Assembly (NCBI GenBank): GCA_031273295.1
Contig: JAISSD010000183.1
Coordinates: 1-41,601 of the forward strand
DNA: 41,601 bases
Reading direction: 5' to 3'
From: Prevotella sp.
GTDB taxonomy: Bacteria; Bacteroidota; Bacteroidia; Bacteroidales; Dysgonomonadaceae
Made by a program: the position numbers and the translations under genes. The notes below the pieces were generated by a model, which was given only the letters and a program-made list of their open reading frames with translations, was not told the origin of the DNA and searched no databases. Positions 8,232 to 16,060 of this stretch are shown piece by piece (within the stretch, counting starts at the first letter, position 1; each line of letters starts with the position of its first letter).

Positions 8232-10097
8232 ATGAATAGACAAATCGATATTGTTTGTCGGTTAAAACCGTGTTTTGTAATCTGGTCGACTATTTGGAAT
8301 GAAATTATACAAAAGTCGGATTGTCAGGCTTGGATTATTCCGTTCATCGTTACCGGAATAAGCGACCCCGATAAACTGCAATTGGATTTGAGCTCGCAAT
8401 GCGCCACTTCCTTCAATCAAACAATCCGCCCGGAAATAAAAGTGGAAACGATAGACGGTAAAAATGTATTGCTTGTATTTGTGCCGGAATTGCCTGCTTC
8501 ACAAAAGCCGGTTTATTTCAAAAATACGGGTTTGCCTCGTGGGGCGTACAGACGAATTGGGGCTAGCGACCAACGTTGCTCCGATGATGATTTGTTCATT
8601 TTTTATCATAGGGAAGACGAATTGGATAGTAGTATTATTAAAGATTCGGGGTTGGATGACATAAGCGAAGAAGCTGTTTCCTTGTACCGCAATCTGCGGG
8701 TGAAAGTCAATCCTTATGCAGAGGAGTTGCAATACGGCGACATTGAGTTGTTGCAGTCTCTGGCTTGCCTGAAAAAGGAAGCGGACAAATACTGTCTGAC
8801 GTATGCCGGCTTATTGCTGTTTGGCAAACGGACTTCTCTCCGGCGTTTGCTTCCCATGGTTCGGATAGATTATATCCGGATACCGGGCAATGTATGGATT
8901 GAAGACCCCGAAAACAGGTTTACGACGGTAGATATGCGTGGTTCGTTGCTTGAAATGGTACAAAGAGCTTTCAGTCTTGTTTCTGACGATCTGCCAAAGG
9001 GCTTTTTATTACCCGAAGGAGAACTGCAAGCGGAGAGTATCGGGCTTCCTGCCCGCGTTTTGCGTGAAGCTATAGTCAATGCGTTGATTCACAGAACTTT
9101 CAGAGTCAATCAGCCGATACAGATTATTCGCTATGGCAATCGTATTGAGATTAGTAACCCCGGCTTTTCATTGAAACCGGAAGAGCATCTCGGCATTCCG
9201 GGTTCAGTAACCAGAAATCCCGTTATTGCAACCATATTCCATGAAACTAATTTGGCTGAAACCAAAGGATCGGGTATTCGTACCATGCGCTCATTGATGG
9301 AAAAGGCAAAAATGTCGCCTCCTACTTTTGAGAGTAATCATAGTCTGAACCAATTTACAATCCGTCTCTTATTGCATCATTTCTTGGGGGAGGAAGATGT
9401 GAATTGGCTTGCCGGATTTAAGGCTTTCGACTTGAACGAAAACCAAAAGTGCGCACTGATTTTCATCAGAGAAGTTGGCGCAATAGACAATTCTACCTAT
9501 CGACAGCTAAATGGAGTCGAAATGATCAAAGTTAGGGCAGATTTATACGATTTGAAAAACAGGGAGATCCTCACACAAAAGGGTAAAGGTAAAGCAACTT
9601 ATTATATTCCCGGAGAGGAGTTGATAAAATTGCTACCGACCAAGGCGGAAAGCACACAACCGAATCAGTTCGATGGCTTAACCCCCCAGTTCGATAGCTT
9701 AACCCCCCAGTCTGATGGCTTAACCCCCCAGTCTGATGGCTTAACCCCCCAGTTCGATAGCTTAACCCCCCAGTTTGATGGCTTAACCCCCCAGTTTGAT
9801 GGCTTAACCCCCCAGTTCGATGGCTTAACCCCCCAGTTGCCTATCGAGTTACGGAACAAATTGGAACAATTGAGACAACGGAGCAATAGTAAAGAAGATA
9901 TTATTGTTGTCATTCTTGGATTGTGTGATTGGAAACCTCTAACATTAAATCAATTATCGGATTTAATGGGGCGAAAGGACAAAAAGTATTTGAAAAGCGC
10001 TTATATTACGCCGCTACGCAAACAAGGCAAACTGGAATATACCATTCCTGAAATGCCTAACCATCCCAAACAAGCGTATCGTACTGTAACCAAGTAA
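8232..10097 (+). CDS. AlbA/HATPase-like ATP-binding regulator with 7-residue repeats; 5' truncated?
   Basis: This resembles the family of putative transcriptional regulators with an AlbA_2 domain, a degenerate HATPase domain and a C-terminal winged helix. After the start come an AlbA_2-like part (KPVYFKNTGLPRGAYRRIG), a middle domain (LTYAGLLLFGK) and the HATPase-like part (LREAIVNALIHRTF, then ETKGSGIRTM). A helix-turn-helix-like region follows, then eight FDGLTPQ-type repeats and a C-terminal domain. The ORF track start at 8145 lies inside ung and its first 29 residues look non-coding, so I prefer the ATG at 8232. Even so, the first ~50 residues of AlbA_2 seem missing. It is therefore either 5'-truncated or unusually divergent. 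A paralogue lies at 31870-33639. Confidence 0.7.
   Translation: MNRQIDIVCRLKPCFVIWSTIWNEIIQKSDCQAWIIPFIVTGISDPDKLQLDLSSQCATSFNQTIRPEIKVETIDGKNVLLVFVPELPASQKPVYFKNTGLPRGAYRRIGASDQRCSDDDLFIFYHREDELDSSIIKDSGLDDISEEAVSLYRNLRVKVNPYAEELQYGDIELLQSLACLKKEADKYCLTYAGLLLFGKRTSLRRLLPMVRIDYIRIPGNVWIEDPENRFTTVDMRGSLLEMVQRAFSLVSDDLPKGFLLPEGELQAESIGLPARVLREAIVNALIHRTFRVNQPIQIIRYGNRIEISNPGFSLKPEEHLGIPGSVTRNPVIATIFHETNLAETKGSGIRTMRSLMEKAKMSPPTFESNHSLNQFTIRLLLHHFLGEEDVNWLAGFKAFDLNENQKCALIFIREVGAIDNSTYRQLNGVEMIKVRADLYDLKNREILTQKGKGKATYYIPGEELIKLLPTKAESTQPNQFDGLTPQFDSLTPQSDGLTPQSDGLTPQFDSLTPQFDGLTPQFDGLTPQFDGLTPQLPIELRNKLEQLRQRSNSKEDIIVVILGLCDWKPLTLNQLSDLMGRKDKKYLKSAYITPLRKQGKLEYTIPEMPNHPKQAYRTVTK
9669..9836 (+). 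repeat. Eight tandem 21-bp units coding (F/S)D(G/S)LTPQ
   Basis: Eight head-to-tail units of TTCGATGGCTTAACCCCCCAG and close variants lie within the coding frame and add a 56-residue Pro/Gln-rich linker. The unit length is a multiple of three, so copy-number changes keep the frame. Each unit contains a CCCCCC run, itself a possible slippage site. Variants alternate (F-G, F-S, S-G, S-G, F-S, F-G, F-G, F-G), which suggests block duplication. Confidence 0.95.
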
Positions 10098-10166
10098 GTA
10101 AAAACACATCCGGTAGCAAAAGTATCCTTGTCTCGAACCCGGGTTATAAAGCGCCGTCCCTGTGTT

Positions 10167-10727
10167 TTAAAAATGAAAACGGTTTGTCCGTTTTTCATTC
10201 GGCAACTGGCTCCGGTAGGATTCATACACAAAATCCGTAAAGTGGACAATAAAAAATTCCTGCCCCTCCATACCCCTGTACCAGGCCTTGAAATCCTCCG
10301 GGCCAAGCCCCTCGTTTGCGGCGAATTCATTCAGGGCGACAATTTTACCTTCCACCCGGATCCCCGCATCCAGGGACGATAAGAAACTGCCTTTCTGAAC
10401 CCGCATCCTGTTTCGTTTGCTAATAAGCTGATTCGCGGCAGATATGTTACCGGTCAGATAGTAGCAGATGTGCAGCTCCTGCCTGCCCGCGTTGACCAGC
10501 TTCTGAGACCGGGCCCAGTCATCGTCACGGAAGACAATGGCATGGATCTTGGGAGTGTGACGACCGGTAAGTATCCGCCATCTGAAATTGGTCGGTTGTC
10601 CGGCTTTCGGATGCCAGTCGGGAAAGAAAGGATCGAGATACAGCCTTTTGGGACGGTATTTCCACCCGAACAAGCAGAGGACAATGCCCATGTATTGAAG
10701 TATTTTTTGAACGCATCCGTTTTTCAT
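10167..10727 (-). CDS. ASCH-like domain protein
   Basis: A 186-residue protein of uncertain function. The segments KAGQPTNFRWRIL and PKIHAIVFRDDDWARS (about residues 41-71), and NEGLGPEDFKAWYRG followed by FIVHFTDFVY near the C-terminus, resemble a group of ASCH-like proteins often seen in phages and mobile elements of Bacteroidetes. That group has a KIHTIR-type strand and an IHWTD-type C-terminal motif. ASCH folds are thought to bind RNA or modified nucleotides. The first ~25 residues are hydrophobic and may not belong, so a later start is possible. Its ATG overlaps the stop of the clostripain-like gene by 4 nt, so it is probably co-translated with it. No phage genes surround it. Confidence 0.45.
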   Translation of the reverse strand: MKNGCVQKILQYMGIVLCLFGWKYRPKRLYLDPFFPDWHPKAGQPTNFRWRILTGRHTPKIHAIVFRDDDWARSQKLVNAGRQELHICYYLTGNISAANQLISKRNRMRVQKGSFLSSLDAGIRVEGKIVALNEFAANEGLGPEDFKAWYRGMEGQEFFIVHFTDFVYESYRSQLPNEKRTNRFHF

Positions 10728-11953
10728 TTTTTATCGGTTTCTCCTGTACCTGAATATAAATATGCGGCGTTGCCGGATCCCTGCGCGTGGTTTTGCGGCT
10801 CGCGGCCCGTATCGTTCGCCCAGTCCAACTTCGCATACGCGTCATTCAACACGGGAAACCGTTCCTGAGGAATGTAAACGGTCAATCCCGAATGACGGCC
10901 TATTGCAAAGCCGTTAAAGCCGATCATAAAAGTCTCGGTCGAGGCTTTCCACACCACACAACCGTTTATCAGGCGGGTCAACTCGTTGCGTTGAGCCTCC
11001 GTCGGCAACAGGCGGGAATAATAATCCTCGAAATCAAAGAACAGGCGGTAGCTACTGTATCTGTCGAAATGCTGTATCTCGGTCAGGCTTGCCTCACTGT
11101 CGGGATCGCAGTTTTTGCGGACGAAAGACGCCAGATCCTTCAGCACGAATGTGCGGATAACCGAAAAGGTAGCCGAACGCTGGTATCCGCTCTGGCTGTT
11201 GAACCACCCGAAAGCTTTCTCTGCGAACTTTTCCATGGGCCTGTCTTCTTCAAACAGGCAAACGGTGGCTGCGGGATAGATCTCCGTAAAGCCGGGAGAC
11301 ACAATCTCTGCGCTCGAAGCAAGAATACAGTCCGTCTTGTCTCCAAGCTGGTAAGCCACTTCAATCCCCGACATAAAGCAGGCCTCGAAGACGATATACT
11401 CGAACATCCCGTCAGGAATGGCCGCCGCCAGGTCCGTCAACTCCATCTCCCGCCCCTGGTCGGCCAACACGGATTTGGGATTGGTCAGTGTCTTTTCGGG
11501 CAACCAGCCCGAAGCATGGGAAAAGACCAGTAGCCCGTAACGGTTGTTGGGATATAATCTTCGCACATCAGCGATGACGGAAGCAAAGGTCGCGCTGTCG
11601 GCGGAATTGTCTTCCCCGTACTCCCGGATCTCCATTGTTTTGGATTGTCCTCCGTCGGTGTAAACCTCCAGCAAGCGGGGAGGCCCGTCTGCCGGATCGA
11701 TGTATATCAGCAACCGGCCCTGCAAATTATCCTGAACATGCGAGGTATAACCCTGTCGCAAGGCTTCGGCTTTGGCATAGGCTTCCCCCGACAGGTTGTT
11801 GTCTCCGCCAAGATATGCCAATACGACCCTGCCTGAACCGGCAGGGGTATTCTCTTCCACCTTGCTGCACGAAGCCGGCGCCGCAACGAAAAGAGCAAAC
11901 AAGGCAATGTATGGCAGTATTTTCAAAATTGTATGTTTTCTTCTTCCGGTCAT
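10724..11953 (-). CDS. Clostripain-like (C11) cysteine peptidase, lipoprotein
   Basis: A 409-residue protein with a lipoprotein signal (hydrophobic stretch, then APASCSK, Cys at about 29), so probably membrane-anchored outside the cytoplasm. The order of motifs fits peptidase family C11: AYLGGDNNLSGEA at about 46, the catalytic His in YGLLVFSHASGWLPE (about 138-152), and the catalytic Cys in FEACFMSGIEVAYQL near 190. Clostripain enzymes cleave after Arg and are often self-activated. It lies downstream of the fimbrial genes in the same orientation, so a role in processing surface proteins is possible but only inferred. Confidence 0.8.
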   Translation of the reverse strand: MTGRRKHTILKILPYIALFALFVAAPASCSKVEENTPAGSGRVVLAYLGGDNNLSGEAYAKAEALRQGYTSHVQDNLQGRLLIYIDPADGPPRLLEVYTDGGQSKTMEIREYGEDNSADSATFASVIADVRRLYPNNRYGLLVFSHASGWLPEKTLTNPKSVLADQGREMELTDLAAAIPDGMFEYIVFEACFMSGIEVAYQLGDKTDCILASSAEIVSPGFTEIYPAATVCLFEEDRPMEKFAEKAFGWFNSQSGYQRSATFSVIRTFVLKDLASFVRKNCDPDSEASLTEIQHFDRYSSYRLFFDFEDYYSRLLPTEAQRNELTRLINGCVVWKASTETFMIGFNGFAIGRHSGLTVYIPQERFPVLNDAYAKLDWANDTGREPQNHAQGSGNAAYLYSGTGETDKK

Positions 11954-12454
11954 TGTTCAAATTCACGCTCTTATATGTTATTTCACTATTTGTTTTTTAA
12001 CCCGCCTCCTTGTTTTCAAAGGAGAGAAACTGTATACCGGGACTTCTATTCCGGCTTTTCACCTTATTTTGTGCAGGTACGCCTGCATTTTTCCATTAGC
12101 CAAAACAAGTCTAAATGACTGACCGGATGTATTTCCGTCTTCGCCCATGCCGTAGCTTGTGGTTGGTACGGCAAATCTACTGCTTTGGAATGAAACGGCA
12201 AGGGAGTTACTCGTTTTTTTTAGTCGGTCGGTAGCGATATTATTTCCAAACGGGCTTTTTTGTCGCGCTATCGCTGTCCGAACCTTGATTTACAAAATTA
12301 TTTGTTTGTGTATCCTGCGGGGAAAAGGAGAGGGGGCGTATTGTTTTTTCTACCGGTATGCAAGTCTTGCGGACTATCCTTTGCTCCTGTTGTAACAAGG
12401 GATTGCAACCCCTTGTCAATGCAGAGAGAGTAAAGGCCGAATGTCTTTACCGGA
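11954..12454. other. Intergenic stretch, no gene seen
   Basis: About 500 bp between the clostripain-like gene start and the end of the small lipoprotein gene. A hairpin CTCCTT..AAGGAG at 12006-12024 precedes the peptidase gene and resembles the GGAGG leader hairpins of the trp operon. A 7-bp stem ACAAGGG..CCCTTGT lies at 12395-12416 with no T run. The open frames here are short and unconvincing. Confidence 0.5.
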
Positions 12455-12874
12455 TCATATCTGTTCATTTCTTCGTTCCATGGTGCGTGCCAGAAACCCG
12501 ATGCCGCTGATGAGCAGGAAAAACAGAAGCTTTGGCGACCGGATACCAAAAAGCGTCACGTCTTCGCCGTGGCGGTTAAAGAAGGGACGATATATGCCGC
12601 CGTTTGTGTTGACGGACGCGCCTCCGGCTTTACAAGAAGCTTGCTCGCCCTGTATGTCCGGCTTTGTGAGATCTCCGGCAGGCGCAGGCTCGTTGCCGGC
12701 ATACTCTGTTTCTTCTCCGAAACCCGTTTCAACAGGAACACCGCGTATATCCCCGTACCCGTCCGCAGGATTGTGCGCTTCGCAGACACAAGAGGCCGGC
12801 AATCCGGCGTCTCCGCACGATTCGAAACACAGGAACATAGCGGTTATCAATCCATACAATAGCATCAGTTTCAT
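12455..12874 (-). CDS. Small lipoprotein with C-terminal membrane segment
   Basis: The ORF track starts at 12946 inside a palindrome. The ATG at 12874 gives a proper lipoprotein signal (MKLMLLYGLITAMFLCFESC) and 139 residues. The middle is Gly/Ala/Pro-rich and low in complexity (PADGYGD, GNEPAPAGD). The C-terminus has a hydrophobic helix (SPKLLFFLLISGIGFLA) followed by the basic tail RTMERRNEQI. So the chain could be anchored at both ends, or the tail could be a sorting-type signal. I do not recognise the family. It sits between the fimbrial genes and the clostripain-like peptidase, all on one strand. Confidence 0.5.
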   Translation of the reverse strand: MKLMLLYGLITAMFLCFESCGDAGLPASCVCEAHNPADGYGDIRGVPVETGFGEETEYAGNEPAPAGDLTKPDIQGEQASCKAGGASVNTNGGIYRPFFNRHGEDVTLFGIRSPKLLFFLLISGIGFLARTMERRNEQI

Positions 12875-12921
12875 GTTTTCATTTAACCTCCTCCTCCGTC
12901 GCAGGGAACTGAATCGTACAC

Positions 12922-12965
12922 TGCATCCGTCGAGAGCCAATTGCAATTGGCTCTCGACGGATGCA
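12922..12965. repeat. Perfect 44-bp palindrome
   Basis: Two 22-bp arms, the left beginning TGCATCCGTCGAGAGCC and meeting at TTGCAA, are exact reverse complements with no spacer. The palindrome lies 48 bp upstream of the small lipoprotein start and about 190 bp after the end of the fimbrial gene at 13154. As RNA it would form a 20-bp stem with a tetraloop. There is no T run, so it is not a typical terminator. Confidence 0.9.
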
Positions 12966-13153
12966 ATACCGTTAGATCCGAAAGAACGGATACAAACTTT
13001 ACAGACTTCAATAACCTTGCACTTACCGGTCGTTTCTGTTGATTGCTTCCCCGCTTATGGATAAACTATCCCGGTGACAACAGTCCTTCCGGTATCCCTC
13101 AACCGGTCATTGATCCGTATTTTATTCTTTCTTCCATTGAGAGCAGACCATTT

Positions 13154-14911
13154 TTACCAAACTACCGTATAATTTATATCGTCAAATTCTTTGTCGAGGC
13201 TGGTGAATTTTATTGTCGGAGCTGTGGCTGTGGCTACGGTTTTCTGGATTGATACATTTGCTGTATTGGAATTGGTGGTGTTCCAGGTACCGTACCAGTC
13301 AAATTCAGCGCCGGTTGTCAGCAATAGCCATCCTGTCCCGGAGTTTGGCGTCGCAGTCCATGGGGCCTTGTAGGTAACCTCGAAGGTTTTTATCCCTGTC
13401 GCCGAGCCGACGGAGGTTACTGCTGGATTCGTAACTACGATCGCCCTGCCCTTATATTGGTAGATCTCAATTTTCTTTTCGAAGTTGATCGCTTTCAAGG
13501 TGATAGAGCCTGTGCGAGACGCAGGGCCAGTGTCAAGGTCAATTGCAGCCAGGCTGAAAGACAGGTTGCCGTTGCCGGTTATGGGGCTGGCGCTGGTTGG
13601 CGATACATTTGTTATCCAGTTGTCGCTGGTTGAGGCCGACCACTTAACGCTACTCGGTGCGGTCACGGCGAGTGTGCGACTTTTGGCTGTACCGTCATAA
13701 CGCAGTTGCGTCTTGTCGATTTTCAGCTTGTCGTCATCTTTGACCGCCACGCCCAAAACGGACAGATTCCAGTCCTCGATATGGGCCTCCACTTTTACGG
13801 CCTCGTCGAATGCAGTCTGCTGGTTTGGCGCACCGTTGTAGGTAACATCCTGTATCGTGATGGTGTAGAGATGGTTGCGCAGAATGTCGCCGTAGCTTTT
13901 CGGGTTGGTTATTGCGTTTCCGCTGCCATCGAATTCGGGAATGTCCACCCGGTAATAGCTTACTTCACTTGCGCCATTGTATTTTCCTCCCACTATAATG
14001 GCGGTGGCATGTTTTTTGTCAGCTGCCGTAACGACGCCCGCAGCCTCGAATGTATAAATGCTGTGCGTTATTGCATCAGGGGAGGAGGCGGTTTTGTTGT
14101 AGTTCTCTGTTGGCGTTAATTCAGTACCTGTGCCGGTCGGTATCCAGGCTTTTTTTGCTGTATTTTCCGGATTTGTTGTACTCCAGAAATTGCTATCCCC
14201 GTCCTTGTAAGAGATGTGTCCTTTGGTTTTGCGGTTGAAGATACAGGCGTTCACCAGCGTGAATTTACTTGAAAGTATATCGCTTTTCAGCTTGACGTCG
14301 ATACGCGCCAGCATACGTATCATTGGAATCGGGTTTGCAATCTGACTGCCTGATACGCCTAACGTGGCGGTTTCGTCGGTGTTGTTGAATATTATCGCAT
14401 TAGTGACGGCGGCCATCGGTATGTATTTTATATCGGAGGCGCCATTAATTTTGGCAGGCCATTCACCGGAATGAGTGACAGTCAGCTTTTCCAATGCATC
14501 GGGAAGCTTATCGGCGCTTGATAGATTTGACGCTGCAATCTCGGCATTGCAGTTAGCCAGAATAACAAAACGTTGACTGCTGCCGCTGTACCGCCTCATT
14601 TGAGCATTGAAACTGCCGCCTGGTATAATTGCGCCTGCCCGCGAGTAATTGTAATAAAAATTTCCTCCCCTGGTGTTGTCTTTGACAAATGCCAGTACGG
14701 TGATCTCGTTTATCTTCTGTTCATCATCTCCAGTCATGGCATAGGCAGTGGCGCCCTGCATATCGGCGGGCAATGCCAGACGGAATGTTACTTCTTTTTC
14801 TTCGGATTCCGGTAGTATTGTATCATAATTCTCGTCTATGCACGAAGTACCCGGCAAAATGACGGTAGCCAGTAACAGGAGGCCTATTGTTATGTTGTGT
14901 ATTCGGTTCAT
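13154..14911 (-). CDS. Fimbrial lipoprotein with BACON-like C-terminal module
   Basis: A 585-residue lipoprotein (signal with LPGTSC, Cys24). The N-terminal half has the layout of FimA/Mfa-type fimbrial subunits: a KEVTFRLALP strand after the lipid Cys, INEITVLAFV, FVILANCNAEI, and a YRVDIPEF..NHLYTITIQDV block near residue 350 that is common in these proteins. From about residue 400, PSSVKWSASTSDNWITNVSP followed by GSITLKA matches the BACON pattern (a W-x-S strand, then a G-x-x-T-L strand), a module linked to carbohydrate or mucin binding. I infer a tip or adhesin subunit of the fimbria encoded here. It is 61 bp downstream of the FimB-like gene. Confidence 0.75.
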   Translation of the reverse strand: MNRIHNITIGLLLLATVILPGTSCIDENYDTILPESEEKEVTFRLALPADMQGATAYAMTGDDEQKINEITVLAFVKDNTRGGNFYYNYSRAGAIIPGGSFNAQMRRYSGSSQRFVILANCNAEIAASNLSSADKLPDALEKLTVTHSGEWPAKINGASDIKYIPMAAVTNAIIFNNTDETATLGVSGSQIANPIPMIRMLARIDVKLKSDILSSKFTLVNACIFNRKTKGHISYKDGDSNFWSTTNPENTAKKAWIPTGTGTELTPTENYNKTASSPDAITHSIYTFEAAGVVTAADKKHATAIIVGGKYNGASEVSYYRVDIPEFDGSGNAITNPKSYGDILRNHLYTITIQDVTYNGAPNQQTAFDEAVKVEAHIEDWNLSVLGVAVKDDDKLKIDKTQLRYDGTAKSRTLAVTAPSSVKWSASTSDNWITNVSPTSASPITGNGNLSFSLAAIDLDTGPASRTGSITLKAINFEKKIEIYQYKGRAIVVTNPAVTSVGSATGIKTFEVTYKAPWTATPNSGTGWLLLTTGAEFDWYGTWNTTNSNTANVSIQKTVATATAPTIKFTSLDKEFDDINYTVVW

Positions 14912-14972
14912 TTATACAAGAAAAAATTATAACTACTTATAGTGAAAAACCTTCTATAATATCTTTTTTTAG

Positions 14973-15929
14973 TTACAATCCCGGCGTGACGGGCGCGCTT
15001 TCCCATCCCACAAGGGTGACCGTGATATCGTTAACGTCCACAAAAGAGATCTGTATCGAAATGCGGGCTTCCTCCCCGTCGACGATTGCAATGTTGTTGT
15101 CCTTTATGAATTTTTCCAGGTCGAGACTGTATAGCGCCGTGTCGTCGCCGGCGTTGTCAATTACGTCTATGGTAACCGGGTTGTCATTACCGAAGCGCAG
15201 CACGTCGCAACGCGCGCTCGCTGTTTTGTTCTTTGTATCCACTACCACCTGCGGGTAGTAGTCTACAAAATCTCCCAATATTTTCATGTCGAAATCATAC
15301 GCCGCTTTCAGGTTGCCGATTCGTATGACGGGATAATCCTGCGGAAGCGTTTCCGCCTTTGTGTTCGGCAATTCCAAAACCGTCACTTTCAGTTTGATAT
15401 GGGCCGGCTTGAAAAGCACCGGCACCCGTAAATCCTGATATTGCACTTTGGTGAATGTCACCTTCCCGTAATAGAGGGAGTCGTTGGTGGGTATCGCATT
15501 ACCGGGAGCATAGGTCAACGCCCCGTTGTAATTGGGGTGGTAAACTCTGCCTTGTCCCATATTGCATCCTTCGGCAAAGCCGTCTATTTTTGTGTCGTGG
15601 AAAGCGTTTCCCCAGCAAACAGCCGTATAGGTACCCGGAGGAAGCGCCAGGGTTACATCCTGTGGCGTTTTCATGATCTTTTCCAGCACGAAGTTGCCCT
15701 CGCTGTCGAAAATACCGGTAGTGACCTGCCCGATGTTGTCGGGAAAGCTAACGCTGTCGTCGTCGTCCGGATCCGGATTCGGAACGTTCAGGTAACTGAA
15801 TACCAGCACGGTGTTCTGGTCGGGCGGGCAATTACTCAGGTCTTCGCCTATCTCGCAGCCCGTGAACAGTAGCGCTGCTATTGCCGTCAGCATGGAAAAT
15901 ATATTTACCCTGATTCCTGTTCGTTTCAT
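14973..15929 (-). CDS. FimB/Mfa2-like fimbrial anchor lipoprotein
   Basis: The ORF track begins at 15962, but the ATG at 15929 gives a clean lipoprotein signal (MKRTGIRVNIFSML, then FTGCEIGEDLSNCP), so 318 residues. A lipidated Cys followed within 12 residues by a second Cys is usual in the FimB/Mfa2 family. These proteins anchor and limit the length of fimbriae in Porphyromonas gingivalis. Further support comes from ALPPGTYTAVCWGN near residue 95 and a C-terminal ISIQISFVDVNDITVTLVGW stretch. It lies between the fimbrillin-like and BACON fimbrial genes. The assignment is by pattern and context. Confidence 0.7.
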   Translation of the reverse strand: MKRTGIRVNIFSMLTAIAALLFTGCEIGEDLSNCPPDQNTVLVFSYLNVPNPDPDDDDSVSFPDNIGQVTTGIFDSEGNFVLEKIMKTPQDVTLALPPGTYTAVCWGNAFHDTKIDGFAEGCNMGQGRVYHPNYNGALTYAPGNAIPTNDSLYYGKVTFTKVQYQDLRVPVLFKPAHIKLKVTVLELPNTKAETLPQDYPVIRIGNLKAAYDFDMKILGDFVDYYPQVVVDTKNKTASARCDVLRFGNDNPVTIDVIDNAGDDTALYSLDLEKFIKDNNIAIVDGEEARISIQISFVDVNDITVTLVGWESAPVTPGL

Positions 15930-15962
15930 TATATGCATGGTTAGATTACAACACTTCCCCAT

Positions 15963-15984
15963 CCCCCTCCTTTTGGAGGGGGCC
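15963..15984. repeat. CCCTCC/GGAGGG hairpin in the fimA-fimB gap
   Basis: CCCCCTCC, loop TTTT, GGAGGGGG lies in the 131-bp gap between the fimbrillin-like gene and the FimB-like start. It has the same character as the hairpins ahead of trpD and micro-ORF A, and CT/GA-rich debris near 17420 and 18290 is similar. It could slow transcription or protect mRNA ends between fimbrial cistrons; it has no T tract for termination. Confidence 0.45.
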
Positions 15985-16060
15985 TCTTCCCCATGTTGCC
16001 GGGGAAACGGGAGGGAGTGTTTGTTCTTGATTTTTATTGAAGACTGGTCTTCTTTTCTTT

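Noticed and set aside
9669-9836. Short regular repeats suggesting a CRISPR array
   Set aside because: Units are contiguous with no spacers and lie inside an open coding frame; the same holds for 32075-32440.
10088-10160. tRNA-like stretch with CTCGAACCCGGG
   Set aside because: Only a T-arm-like fragment; no matching acceptor, D or anticodon stems can be drawn on either strand.
10167-10727. Prophage suggested by the ASCH-like protein
   Set aside because: No integrase, structural or lysis genes lie nearby, and the gene is coupled to a surface peptidase gene.
10787-11533. 248-residue plus-strand ORF
   Set aside because: Antisense shadow of the clostripain-like gene, whose lipobox and His/Cys motifs are clear.
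12441-13064. 207-residue plus-strand ORF
   Set aside because: Runs through the perfect palindrome and opposite the small lipoprotein gene; composition is Ser/Pro/Arg-rich and it has no domain.
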